64,000 bases of DNA from JAFGOM01 sp964605795 (GCA_964605795.1 CAZSDZ010000009.1:1-64000); one strand, 5' to 3'. Shown: positions 43,861 through 52,851, counted from the first letter of the stretch. Translations and numbers: made by a program. Notes: generated from the letters alone by a model not told the origin.

Positions 43861-43910
43861 ATACTATCCAGATACTATCTTTGAAAACGATAGATAATGA
43901 CATTATGTCA
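43861..43910 (+). promoter_or_regulatory. Direct repeat and palindrome, possible operator
   Basis: ATACTATC occurs twice 11 bases apart (43861, 43872), followed by the perfect palindrome TGACAT-T-ATGTCA (43898-43910). About 175 bases upstream of the response regulator. A regulator site is plausible but unproven. Confidence 0.35.
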
Positions 43911-44084
43911 ATTACCTGGTTACTATAGCCCGGTATTCTGAACTGATGAATGACACCGTGCACTCGAGGATGATAAGGAGATCAAAAAAGATGAATCAGT
44001 ATCGGGAAGAACTGAAAATTTGGGGGTGATTCCATTCCATCACATGAGTCTACAGGTGTCTGGTTCTGGCAACGGAGAGAGATA

Positions 44085-44633
44085 ATGAACGTGCTCATTG
44101 TGGATGACCAGTATGAAAACCGGTACATGCTCACAACACTTCTTCAGGGGAACGGATTTACTGTTTTTGAGGCAGTAAACGGTGTTGAAGCGGTTGATAT
44201 GGTACAAAATACACCCCTGGATCTCATTATTTCTGATATCCTTCTTCCCCGGATGGATGGATTTTCATTCTGCAAGGAGATAAAAGGTAACCCGGAGTTC
44301 CAGAAGATCCCGTTCGTCTTTTACTCAGCCGCTTATACCGATATGAAAGACCAGGAGTTTGCCATGAGTCTCGGTGCCGATCTCTTTATTGTAAAACCAA
44401 CCGATCCGATTGAGTTTATCTCCATTATTCAGGAACTCCTCTCACAAATCCCTTCCCATGTGGTACCTGATTTTGATAACCCCCTCTCTGAAATAGATTT
44501 TTTATCTGAACATAATCGTCGCCTCTTATCCCAGCTTGAGAAAAAACTTGATGAATTGCAGGAAGCAAACGACGCCTTAACCCTCTCTGAGCGACGGTAC
44601 CGGGATCTGGTTGAAGAGGTAAACCCAGAGTAA
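44085..44633 (+). CDS. Response regulator receiver protein, truncated at PAS start
   Basis: 182 residues. CheY-like receiver: acidic pair Asp7-Asp8, phospho-acceptor Asp51 (IISDILLPRMDG), Ser81 and Lys104 (IVKPTD). After residue 125 comes a coiled-coil linker (EHNRRLLSQLEKKLDELQEAND) and then SERRYRDLVEEVN, the usual first helix of a PAS domain, but it stops two residues later. So the original protein was probably receiver-PAS-(kinase) and lost its C-terminus; the rest is not found downstream before the transposase. May still work as a single-domain receiver. Confidence 0.85.
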   Translation: MNVLIVDDQYENRYMLTTLLQGNGFTVFEAVNGVEAVDMVQNTPLDLIISDILLPRMDGFSFCKEIKGNPEFQKIPFVFYSAAYTDMKDQEFAMSLGADLFIVKPTDPIEFISIIQELLSQIPSHVVPDFDNPLSEIDFLSEHNRRLLSQLEKKLDELQEANDALTLSERRYRDLVEEVNPE

Positions 44634-44932
44634 AAAACCAAACCACCGGGTACGGGGGAGTTATTGAATGCATGCAGCGTGTTCCAAAACAAACAACCTC
44701 CTGTGCTGGTGAGTTCTAAAAAAACGTCAGCACGATCTGTACGTTCGAGATCGCTTCTGGAAAAAATGAGGGGGTAATCCCCATCTACCTACAATCAAAA
44801 AATCTTTCAATATTAGATTCTTTTAAAACCCAAGCTAACAGCGAAAATTCTGACCTTCTCTTTAACTCATCGGGTAGTTTCTTTGGATATCTCCACATCG
44901 TAGGTTTGTTTCAGATTAATTCTCATGCAGCC

Positions 44933-46465
44933 TCATTTCATGGGCGGAATCCCACCAAAAAAAGATATCGCGGTTTTTTGTCTCCGTGTAAGGTGTTCAG
45001 GAGAGATTGAGGGCTGATATGATTTAAGAACATGAATTGGGGACAGTTCTGTAATCAGTGAATCAAAAGAGGATATTTCCGGTATTTGTGCATACAAAAG
45101 GCGATTCGTGATAAGATTTTTTATAAGGACTGCCAGATAACAGATAAATATCATCCCATACTGGATCCGGTCAATCCGAAAAGAGATAAAGTCTCTCTCG
45201 AACTGTGAGAGGTACTGATTTATCTCCTGTTCCAGTGTTGCTCTCATCTGCGTCAGAGTAACGCATTCTTCCCAGGTACGGTCTCCGGTGTACAGGAGAC
45301 AATGATGCCCGAATTGCCTGACAACACGATCCACTTCAGAATTATCTATCCGAACCTGTTTTCCACCCCTCTTCTCATCAAGGTGAAAAAACCGGGAATA
45401 TGGTCCGGCTATTTCCCGGAGAGAGAGAGAGTCTGTGCCCAGATAATCCTGATTACTCTGGATGTAATCACGTATCCGGTGAATCGTTCTTGTCAAGGCA
45501 AGTTTTTTTGCCTGTTGTTCTTTCTGGTTACGGACAATAAAGCCGGAAACCGGCACATGATTTATTTTTATCGTTATTTCACTGACACACCATGCTTCAT
45601 TCTTTCCATACCTGAAATCGTGATCGTCATGTACTTCATCTCCCAGGGAAGAGATAAGGGAAGCAACCGGAGGATATGCGGGATCAATACCGGCAATAAA
45701 ATGACACCGTGCATTGAGAAGACAGGATAAAAGAGCAGGTGAAAATTCATCCCAGAACGGGACAATTATCCCTTCAAAGTTCTCATTAAAACAGACCCGA
45801 CCCAACGAATCAGACAAACCAGTGAGGGGCAGAGAAAAGGTATCAATGTCTGCGAGTACTTTTTTCCCGGGATAATACGGGATCCATATTCCCTGGTCCT
45901 GCCCTGACACAAACGGATATAACCCGGTCTCGCTGTTGCATAGAAACGGTGAGTCAGGTAATCTTTGTAATGCATAGAGTATCTGTTCTCCGGATAGATC
46001 ATGTATTGACGCAAACATGTGTGAGAAGGCACCAACGACCGGGCGTTCTGATATTTTTTGTAACACCCGGGAAAGGTTATCATGGTGGAGATCAGCGTCA
46101 GGAATCAGATGGGAGAGGTATGTTCCCTTAAGCCAGGTTGTGAGGTTTGACGGAGGGCAGGGATCCAGTATCCGGTTTATCGCAAGAAGAACAACAGAAG
46201 CAGCTTCATCAGGCGAGCAGGATAAGAAAAGGGATTCTAATATTTTATACTCTCTGACTGCCCAGTAGGCAGGGATGTATTCTCCAAAATTTAGGATCTG
46301 CCCTGTTACGCTTTTCTTCTCCCGGCGTACCGGCTCCCCATCCCTGTTTTTTCCGAGATAACGGGTTTTCTGACGCCATTTCCCCGTTTCCTCATCATAA
46401 TACGGAGTAACCTCATACAGGTATTCATTTCCTTTGATCAGCTTGGTTCTGATAAACGGTTTCAT
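44933..46465 (-). CDS. Transposase-like protein of IS4/IS1634 type
   Basis: 510-residue protein with an N-terminal region like IS1634-type transposases (YEVTPYYDEETGKWRQKTRYLGK). A DDE-like fold is suggested by ADIDTFSLPLTG, a second acidic region FIAGIDPAYP and a C-terminal helix block ERDFISFRIDRIQYGMIFICY. The usual Y-R-E-K signature around the last acid is altered, so activity is doubtful. No clear terminal inverted repeats or target duplication seen at either side. Likely an old or domesticated insertion separating hdr and fwd operons. Confidence 0.65.
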   Translation of the reverse strand: MKPFIRTKLIKGNEYLYEVTPYYDEETGKWRQKTRYLGKNRDGEPVRREKKSVTGQILNFGEYIPAYWAVREYKILESLFLSCSPDEAASVVLLAINRILDPCPPSNLTTWLKGTYLSHLIPDADLHHDNLSRVLQKISERPVVGAFSHMFASIHDLSGEQILYALQRLPDSPFLCNSETGLYPFVSGQDQGIWIPYYPGKKVLADIDTFSLPLTGLSDSLGRVCFNENFEGIIVPFWDEFSPALLSCLLNARCHFIAGIDPAYPPVASLISSLGDEVHDDHDFRYGKNEAWCVSEITIKINHVPVSGFIVRNQKEQQAKKLALTRTIHRIRDYIQSNQDYLGTDSLSLREIAGPYSRFFHLDEKRGGKQVRIDNSEVDRVVRQFGHHCLLYTGDRTWEECVTLTQMRATLEQEINQYLSQFERDFISFRIDRIQYGMIFICYLAVLIKNLITNRLLYAQIPEISSFDSLITELSPIHVLKSYQPSISPEHLTRRQKTAISFFGGIPPMK

Positions 46466-46951
46466 CGGATAGTGTATTAGAGCAGGTTAGGCACAAAATT
46501 TGTGATATAAACAATAATCAGAGAGAAGTTTGATAACACGGTCAATTTTTCGGTTTTTTTAATGGGTACTTGAATCGTAATAAATGATTTTCTTTCCTAT
46601 TCTATTTAAGTATCATCCCGATCATCATCTGAATCGGAATGGTTTCATTTTACCCGGGAAAATCCTATTGAAATGATTATTTTGCTCATCAGAGATTACC
46701 CTTGGTTTTTTGTTAGAAGGGGACAGATCTCTCCCGAAGGTATGGGAATATAATCCTTCTCACACCTCATCGTTTCATCAATGAAAAGCTCTCTTCCCAT
46801 TCCAACCACGTAACATACTCATCCTGCGCTTTTTTTAGAGTGGACCTCTCATATGACAATCCATGCAGATTGTATCGTTTCTTTCTCTTAAACATAATAA
46901 ATTGACCTTTAAAAAAAGTTAATAATAATGATTAATTTTTCCATCGACATA

Positions 46952-46986
46952 GTGCCTAACTTTGTCAATTTTTATTCCTAAAATAG
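46952..46986 (+). promoter_or_regulatory. Promoter-like repeat, distal copy
   Basis: GTGCCTAACTTTGTCAATTT followed, 25 bases from its start, by CCTAAAATAG. Closely resembles 47101-47135 and may be a duplicated distal promoter or regulator site. Confidence 0.45.
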
Positions 46987-47100
46987 TAGAGATATGCACA
47001 AATTCCCGGGATATTCTAACCGAATAAATCAAATTTTCTGGGTTTTCCCGAAAAAAGAAGAGATTTACAATGATATTGCAATAGCATCATTTCAGGTATT

Positions 47101-47135
47101 GTGCCTAATTTTACAATTTAACACCTATAAATATC
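47101..47135 (+). promoter_or_regulatory. Promoter of fwdDBAC with strong TATA box
   Basis: GTGCCTAATTTTACAATTT followed by CCTATAAATATC, a near-consensus archaeal TATA box (47125-47134). Transcription would start near 47158, giving a leader of about 275 bases before fwdD. Confidence 0.6.
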
Positions 47136-47256
47136 AGAGTCAGAAGAATCTCCTATACTGATCTGATCTCTGTGAGATTGTGCGTACAACGCCCATCTCT
47201 GATAAGAGAAAAACCAGAAACCTGCTGATCATCTCATAAAGGTGTCGTACAAAAGA

Positions 47257-47298
47257 CATCACCATGATTTGTGGTAATGCCTATAAATCACGGTGATG
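47257..47298 (+). promoter_or_regulatory. 14-bp inverted repeat in fwd leader
   Basis: Arms 47257-47270 (CATCACCATGATTT) and 47285-47298 (AAATCACGGTGATG) pair over 14 positions with one mismatch; loop of 14. In the predicted mRNA leader it would form a stable hairpin; as DNA it could be an operator. Confidence 0.5.
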
Positions 47299-47393
47299 CA
47301 ACGGGATTATAAGGAGTCCTGTATCAGACTACGGGCACACAAGAACAGAGGTTTTGCGGTTTTTCCTAAGATCGGCAATCAGATCATCGCACA

Positions 47394-47417
47394 CCCGGTA
47401 TCCTGCGAAATACCGGG
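47394..47417 (+). promoter_or_regulatory. Perfect 8-bp hairpin at fwdD ribosome site
   Basis: CCCGGTAT-(8)-ATACCGGG, ending 15 bases before the fwdD ATG and only a few bases from GGAGAG. Positioned to affect translation initiation. Confidence 0.5.
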
Positions 47418-47432
47418 CTTTGGAGAGAAGAA

Positions 47433-47843
47433 ATGACAGAATCAATCGCGTTAAACATGATTACCCAGCGGGCTATCGAGGAGGGCATTGCCATGGAGAT
47501 CGGAAAACCATCTCCTGAGTACTTTGCGGCCTGCTCTATCATCGAGATGAACCCACAGGACATGAAAACACTCGGTATCCTTAAAAATACCAATGTCCGT
47601 GTCACCAGTGAGAGCGGCCAGGTCGTCGTTAAAGCTGTCGAAGGACGGCAGACCCCGTACCCGGGCTTGTGTCATATCAGGCAGGGAGTATGGGCAAACC
47701 AGGTCGTCCCGCCACGGACACAGTCAACAGGAGCTCCCCAGTACAGCGGATTTCCGGTTACCGTAGAACCGGCACCGAATGAAAAACTGAAATCTGCTCT
47801 TGAACTTGTTCAGGGCGCAGTAGGTATGTGGAAGGGTGAGTAA
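47433..47843 (+). CDS. fwdD: Formylmethanofuran dehydrogenase subunit D
   Basis: 136-residue molybdopterin-dinucleotide-binding domain protein that completes the active site of FwdB. Seen: MNPQDMKTLGILKNTNVRVTSESGQVVVKA (in pieces) and the loop IRQGVWANQVV. First gene of fwdDBAC, with ribosome site GGAGAG. Its fold corresponds to the C-terminal domain of FdhA-type enzymes. Confidence 0.93.
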   Translation: MTESIALNMITQRAIEEGIAMEIGKPSPEYFAACSIIEMNPQDMKTLGILKNTNVRVTSESGQVVVKAVEGRQTPYPGLCHIRQGVWANQVVPPRTQSTGAPQYSGFPVTVEPAPNEKLKSALELVQGAVGMWKGE

Positions 47844-47845
47844 GG

Positions 47846-49174
47846 ATGCCGAAAGTAATTGAAAATGTCGGATGCCCGTACTGTGGCTGTTCGTGTGATG
47901 ATGTGCGGGTCACCGTCTCTGACGACGGAAGAAAAGTATTAGAGGTCGAGAATGTCTGTGCCATCGGTCATGAGATCTTTAAGCATGGCAGCTCAGAGCA
48001 CCGGATAAAATTACCCCGGCTCCGCCAGCCTGACGGCTCCATGAAGGACATATCCTATGATGAGGCCATTGACTGGACTGCACGGCACCTTATCGCCGCT
48101 AAAAAACCCCTGATGTACGGATTTGGATCCACCAACTGCGAAGGACAGGCAGCTGCTGCACGGGTAATGGAAACCGCAGGCGGTATGCTTGATAACTGTG
48201 CAACAATCTGTCACGGCCCGTCATTTCTTGCTATCTTTGACAACGGGTACCCAAGCTGCACACTTGGAGAGGTAAAAAACCGGGCAGATGTCATCGTGTA
48301 CTGGGGATCAAACCCTGCGCATGCACACCCGAGGCACATGTCCCGGTACTCCATCTTTCCCAGGGGATTCTTCACCGGGAAAGGCCAGAAGAAACGAACC
48401 GTAATAGTCGTTGATCCACGGAAAACTGACACGGCACATGTTGCTGACATCCATCTCCAGGTACAGCAGGGTCATGATTATGAACTCTTCAATGCCTTTA
48501 GAACCGTCGTATACGGCAATGCTGATGCCCTGCCTGACGTGGTAGCCGGGATCAAGAAAGAGGATATCCTCAAAGTCGCAGACATCCTCGTAAAAGCACG
48601 GTTTGGTACCATCTTCTTTGGCATGGGACTGACCCACTCTGACGGCCGGAACCATAACATCGATATCGCCATCTCCCTTACCCGTGACCTGAACAAGGTT
48701 GCAAAGTGGACCATCATGGCGATGCGTGGACATTACAACATTGCCGGCCCGGGAGTGGTATGGTCATGGACGTTCGGGTTCCCGTACTGTCTTGACCTGA
48801 CCAAGAAGAACTATGCCCACATGAACCCGGGAGAGACCAGCTCGGTTGACATGGCAATGCGTGATGAGGTTGATATGTTTATCAACATCGGAAGCGATGC
48901 CGGAGCACATTTCCCAATACCAGCAGTCAAGCACTTAAAGAAACACCCCTGGGTCACTATCGATCCCAGTATCAACATGGCTTCAGAGATATCTGACCTG
49001 CATATCCCGGTCTGTATCTGTGGTGTTGATGTAGGCGGTATCGTCTATCGGATGGACAACGTTCCGATCCAGTTCCGAAAGGTCATCGAACCACCGGAAG
49101 GTCTCATGGATGATGAGACACTTCTAAACAAGATTGCTGACCGGATGGAAGAACTCATGGCAAAGGGGGCCTGA
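47846..49174 (+). CDS. fwdB: Formylmethanofuran dehydrogenase subunit B (Mo/W catalytic)
   Basis: 442-residue subunit reducing CO2 to formate at a Mo/W-bis-pterin. [4Fe-4S] site CPYCGCSCDDV with a later Cys in VCAIGHEIF. The metal ligand Cys122 sits in NCATICHGPS; no selenocysteine codon. Further motifs: YWGSNPAHAHPRHMSRY, VVDPRKTDTAHVAD and AMRGHYNIAGPG. Lacks the C-terminal domain supplied by FwdD. Starts after GGTGAGTAAGG. Sequence alone does not separate W (Fwd) from Mo (Fmd) forms. Confidence 0.96.
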   Translation: MPKVIENVGCPYCGCSCDDVRVTVSDDGRKVLEVENVCAIGHEIFKHGSSEHRIKLPRLRQPDGSMKDISYDEAIDWTARHLIAAKKPLMYGFGSTNCEGQAAAARVMETAGGMLDNCATICHGPSFLAIFDNGYPSCTLGEVKNRADVIVYWGSNPAHAHPRHMSRYSIFPRGFFTGKGQKKRTVIVVDPRKTDTAHVADIHLQVQQGHDYELFNAFRTVVYGNADALPDVVAGIKKEDILKVADILVKARFGTIFFGMGLTHSDGRNHNIDIAISLTRDLNKVAKWTIMAMRGHYNIAGPGVVWSWTFGFPYCLDLTKKNYAHMNPGETSSVDMAMRDEVDMFINIGSDAGAHFPIPAVKHLKKHPWVTIDPSINMASEISDLHIPVCICGVDVGGIVYRMDNVPIQFRKVIEPPEGLMDDETLLNKIADRMEELMAKGA

Positions 49175-49176
49175 AC

Positions 49177-50895
49177 ATGTCTGAATTACTGATAAAAAAC
49201 GGGTATGTCTTTGATCCCATCAGCGGTATCAAGGGTGACCGTGCAGATATTGCGGTAAAAGACGGAAAGATAGTCGATTCCGTCTCAGGAAAAGCGAAAG
49301 AGATCGATGCCAATGGCAAGACCGTGATGGCCGGAGGCTGTGATATTCACGCACATGTTGCCGGTCCGAAAGTGAATGCCGGACGAACCATGCGGCCCGA
49401 AGACAAACTCTTCCGTGGCGATTACCGTGGCGGTATCGTCAAGCAGGGCAAACGCATGGAGATGGGTTTCTCTATCCCCTCGACCTGGAAGACCGGGTAT
49501 GCCTATGCACGAATGGGATATACCTTTGTTAACGAAGCTGCGATGCCACCCCTCCTTGCCCCTCACGTGCACGAGGAGTTCCGGGACACGCCAATCATTG
49601 ACCAGGCAGCGATGCCGGTCTTTGGGAATAACTGGTTTTCTCTAGAATACCTGAAGAACAAGGAGATCGAGAATAACGCTGCGTATGTGGCATGGCTGCT
49701 GAAATCAACCTATGGTATCGGTATCAAGGTTGTCAATCCCGGTGGAACAGAGGCATGGGGCTGGGGAGAGAACTGTACAAGCATCCATGATCCGGTTCCG
49801 TACTTCGATATCACCCCTTCTGAGATCATAAAGGGCCTTATCGAGACCAACGAGTACCTCGGCCTTCCGCATTCAGTTCACCTGCATGGGAACAATCTCG
49901 GAAACCCGGGCAACTACGAGCATACCATCGAGACACTCAAGCTTGCTTCTGGATACAAGCCAAAGAACAAGTTCGGGCGTGAACAGGTCCTGCACAATAC
50001 CCACCTGCAGTTCTTCGCCTACAAGGGAGAAGGATGGGGTTCCTTTGCATCAGCTGCAAAAGAGGTCATGGATTATGTCAACAAAAATGAGAACATCACC
50101 GTTGACCTTGGCTGTGTAACCCTTGACGAGACGACGACCATGACGGCTGACGGTCCTTTTGAACACCACCTGCATACGCTCAACCATATCAAGTGGGCCA
50201 ACGTGGATGTTGAACTTGAGACCGGATCCGGTGTTGTTCCGTATGTATATGATAAGGACATCGCAGTCTGCGGGATCCAGTGGGCTATCGGGCTTGAACT
50301 GGGACTCTATGCAAAAGATCTGATGAGAGTACATATCACCACCGATCACCCCAACGCAGGACCCTTCACCCGGTATCCGCGTGTGATTAAGTGGCTGATG
50401 TCCCAGAAGGCCAGGGAAGCTACGCTTGATACCATGAAGAGAAAGGAGAAGGTCATCAGTTCATCTGACATTGCAGGAATGGATCGTGAACTTGGTCTGT
50501 ATGATATCGCCATGATGACCCGTGCAGGCCCTGCAAAGGCACTTGGTCTCTCACACATCTATGGATGTCTAAAACCGGGAGCCGATGCAAACATCGCTAT
50601 CTACGACCTTGATGCAAAGAAACTCCCGAGCGATCCCGAACTAATTGAGAAGGCGTTCTCAAATACCCTCTACACCATAAAAGAGGGAGAGATCGTGGTT
50701 CAGAACGGTCAGATCGTGGCTGAACCGGCAAAACACACGCTCTGGACCAAGGTAGTGGTTCCTGAAAATGCACAGGTAATGCGCGATATCAAGGAGAAGT
50801 TTACCCACAGTTATACGGTAAACCTTGAGAACTACGCGGTATTTGACGAGCATGTTCATCACCCGAGAGCTATCGAGGTAGAGTTTTCGTCATAA
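49177..50895 (+). CDS. fwdA: Formylmethanofuran dehydrogenase subunit A (metal-dependent hydrolase)
   Basis: 572-residue amidohydrolase that condenses formate with methanofuran after formate passes through an internal tunnel. Binuclear zinc site: His58 and His60 (GCDIHAHV), the candidate carboxylated Lys184 (GIGIKVVNPGG), later His residues (SVHLHGNNLG, HLQFFAYKG) and the catalytic Asp390 (TTDHPNAG). Composite beta-barrel plus TIM barrel. Directly follows fwdB by 2 bases. Confidence 0.96.
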   Translation: MSELLIKNGYVFDPISGIKGDRADIAVKDGKIVDSVSGKAKEIDANGKTVMAGGCDIHAHVAGPKVNAGRTMRPEDKLFRGDYRGGIVKQGKRMEMGFSIPSTWKTGYAYARMGYTFVNEAAMPPLLAPHVHEEFRDTPIIDQAAMPVFGNNWFSLEYLKNKEIENNAAYVAWLLKSTYGIGIKVVNPGGTEAWGWGENCTSIHDPVPYFDITPSEIIKGLIETNEYLGLPHSVHLHGNNLGNPGNYEHTIETLKLASGYKPKNKFGREQVLHNTHLQFFAYKGEGWGSFASAAKEVMDYVNKNENITVDLGCVTLDETTTMTADGPFEHHLHTLNHIKWANVDVELETGSGVVPYVYDKDIAVCGIQWAIGLELGLYAKDLMRVHITTDHPNAGPFTRYPRVIKWLMSQKAREATLDTMKRKEKVISSSDIAGMDRELGLYDIAMMTRAGPAKALGLSHIYGCLKPGADANIAIYDLDAKKLPSDPELIEKAFSNTLYTIKEGEIVVQNGQIVAEPAKHTLWTKVVVPENAQVMRDIKEKFTHSYTVNLENYAVFDEHVHHPRAIEVEFSS

Positions 50896-50906
50896 GGAGG
50901 AGAAGA

Positions 50907-51707
50907 ATGGAAACCATAACAATGACACTGGCAAAAGAGCCTGAACTGTACCTTGAATGCTACAGCGTAACTCCGGATCATTTTGCCGGGAAAAGTCTGG
51001 CAGAGATTGCTGATCTTCCTGCCCACGAAGGCAAGATTCAATGGAAACTGGGAGATTTCTTTACCTTTGACGGAATGGCAGGGAAAAATCCTGAAGATAC
51101 AAAGATTGTCGTGAACGGCAACGTCAGAAAGATGAAACGGTTCGGTCAGCAGATGACCGGTGGCGAGATTCTCATCAACAACGACACTGACATGTACGTC
51201 GGCGCCTGGATGAGAGGAGGAAAGATAACCGTCAAGGGCAGTGCAGACGCATTCCTTGGAATAGCCATGGAAGGAGGCGAGATCCTGGTTGAAGGGGATG
51301 GCAACAATCACGTGGGAAGTGCCTACCGTGGAGACTGGAGAGGCATGAGCGGCGGTCTTATCCGGGTAAAAGGAAAAGCAGGGAATGATATCGGTACCGC
51401 CATGACCGGAGGTACCATTATCATCGAAGGAGACGCCTTTATCCATGTCCTGACCCATGCAGAAGGAGGAACGGTCATCATCAAGGGTGACGTCGAGGGC
51501 AGGGTCGGTGGTCAGATGGTGAAAGGAGATGCCTATGTCCTTGGAAAAATCCTGTATCCCCTCCCAGGATTTAAGAAAGTCGGGACCGTTGAGAAAGAGG
51601 TCGATGGCGTAACCTACACCTTTGACCAGTATATCGGTGACCTTGGAGAGAGAAAGGGGAAGAAGAAGGGAGAAGTTATCTACGGTAACATCTACCAGAA
51701 AGTCTGA
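50907..51707 (+). CDS. fwdC: Formylmethanofuran dehydrogenase subunit C
   Basis: 266-residue right-handed beta-helix scaffold that joins FwdA to FwdBD and drives oligomerisation. Repeated G-x-x-x-G-x-x-M/G turns (VGAWMRGG, LGIAMEGGE, IGTAMTGG, VGGQMVKGD) similar to GltB C-terminal domains. Ideal AAGGAGGAGAAGA before ATG. Last gene of fwdDBAC. Confidence 0.95.
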   Translation: METITMTLAKEPELYLECYSVTPDHFAGKSLAEIADLPAHEGKIQWKLGDFFTFDGMAGKNPEDTKIVVNGNVRKMKRFGQQMTGGEILINNDTDMYVGAWMRGGKITVKGSADAFLGIAMEGGEILVEGDGNNHVGSAYRGDWRGMSGGLIRVKGKAGNDIGTAMTGGTIIIEGDAFIHVLTHAEGGTVIIKGDVEGRVGGQMVKGDAYVLGKILYPLPGFKKVGTVEKEVDGVTYTFDQYIGDLGERKGKKKGEVIYGNIYQKV

Positions 51708-51716
51708 TTCTTCCCA

Positions 51717-51727
51717 TTTTTTCTTTT
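51717..51727 (+). terminator. T-rich terminator after fwdC
   Basis: TTTTTTCTTTT ten bases after the fwdC stop; typical archaeal terminator. Confidence 0.5.
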
Positions 51728-51820
51728 CGGAAATTACCCTTTTTCTTTATTAACCCGGATTTTGCAGCCCCTTTCCGGACTCCCGGGTGAGAATACCAAA
51801 ACAAAAAACCCCGAAAAAAT

Positions 51821-52849
51821 ATGACAGAAGAGATCGACCTCATTACATCACCAGAACTACCGGTTATCGAGATCGTAGATGATCCGGTACAGGTTTTTAA
51901 GGAGTTCATGGTTATCAGGGCAGCACTGCAGATCAGGCTATTTGACTGGATGGCCCATGCCGGTCCGTCGACACCCGAAGAGATCAGGAAAGGCACCGGT
52001 ATTGCCGGTGAGTACATCCATGCCCTTCTCGGTATGTTGCATTACCTTGACATTGTCAGGAAAACAGACGATAAATACTCGGTTTCACCCTCTGCAAACC
52101 TCCATTTTGTCAGCACAGGCAGGTATTACCAGGGTGATTATATCATCTCTTTGGGCAGTACAGAGTCACCCTGGAATGATATAGCGATGTATCTAAAAAA
52201 ACCGGATGTAAAGACCACCTTTGAACCGGAGACGGAAGAGAACGGAGCATCTCTTACCGAACAGGAGATGCGGGGGATGGTGAAAAATATCACGACCGTC
52301 ATGAGCAGATGGGCAGGATTTAAGAATGCAGAATCAATGCTTGAGATTGGCACGGGCCATGGACTCTATGCCATCGCAGCATGCCAGATCCATCCCGATA
52401 TTCATGCAACCGTCTGTGAAAAACCGGCAACGAAAAAAATCCTTAAAAAGAATATCGATGATTTCGGGATGGAAAGGAGGATAGATATCTGTACTGATAA
52501 GCCGGGGTCTCTTCAAAAAGACGGTCGGTACGATATCGTTCTTGCCTCACACGCGTTGTATGATGACCAGGACGAACTCGCAGGGATTATGAAGGACATC
52601 GCTCTCCACCTGACCCCGAACGGACTATTTGTCTCGAATCACTGGTTTATGCGACCCTCCCAGGGGACGGGTATGCAGGGGCTTTATGAACTTGAACTTG
52701 CTATGCATAACCGGTACCATGCAATCCGGGACCGGGAAAGATTCGAGGAGATCTGTAAAAATGAAGGGCTCTCGATATTTCAGACCGGTATGACCCGCAG
52801 TGCATACGGAGAGTCAACGATTCATATGGCAACAAAGGAAGTGAGGTAA
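51821..52849 (+). CDS. SAM-dependent methyltransferase, O-methyltransferase-like
   Basis: 342 residues. N-terminal winged-helix dimerisation domain (FDWMAHAGPSTPEEIRKGTGI, then LHYLDIVRKTDDKYSVSP), as in acetylserotonin/small-molecule O-methyltransferases. The C-terminal Rossmann domain has MLEIGTGHGLYAIAA (SAM motif I) and YDIVLASHALYDD. Substrate unknown. A small gene follows 2 bases later. Begins about 110 bases after fwdC on the same strand but after a terminator. A role in modifying a methanogenic cofactor or MCR is possible but not shown by the sequence. Confidence 0.82.
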   Translation: MTEEIDLITSPELPVIEIVDDPVQVFKEFMVIRAALQIRLFDWMAHAGPSTPEEIRKGTGIAGEYIHALLGMLHYLDIVRKTDDKYSVSPSANLHFVSTGRYYQGDYIISLGSTESPWNDIAMYLKKPDVKTTFEPETEENGASLTEQEMRGMVKNITTVMSRWAGFKNAESMLEIGTGHGLYAIAACQIHPDIHATVCEKPATKKILKKNIDDFGMERRIDICTDKPGSLQKDGRYDIVLASHALYDDQDELAGIMKDIALHLTPNGLFVSNHWFMRPSQGTGMQGLYELELAMHNRYHAIRDRERFEEICKNEGLSIFQTGMTRSAYGESTIHMATKEVR

Positions 52850-52851
52850 AA

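Larger units (their letters stand above)
43349..44084. other. Non-coding region before response regulator
   Basis: About 735 bases with no convincing gene. Includes the candidate structured element 43635-43815 and the repeats and palindrome at 43861-43910 described separately. The rest is AT-rich without clear structure. Confidence 0.55.
46466..47432. other. Long upstream region of fwdDBAC
   Basis: 967 bases, AT-rich, with no protein gene. Holds two direct promoter-like repeats (46952-46986 and 47101-47135), a third GTGCCTAA on the opposite strand at 46487-46494, a strong inverted repeat 47257-47298 and a hairpin 47394-47417. The left half (46500-46940) shows no recognisable structure. Confidence 0.6.

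Noticed and set aside
25629..49174. Selenocysteine in FdhA or FwdB
   Set aside because: The active-site positions (Cys132 in both FdhA, Cys122 in FwdB) are encoded by TGC/TGT; no in-frame UGA.
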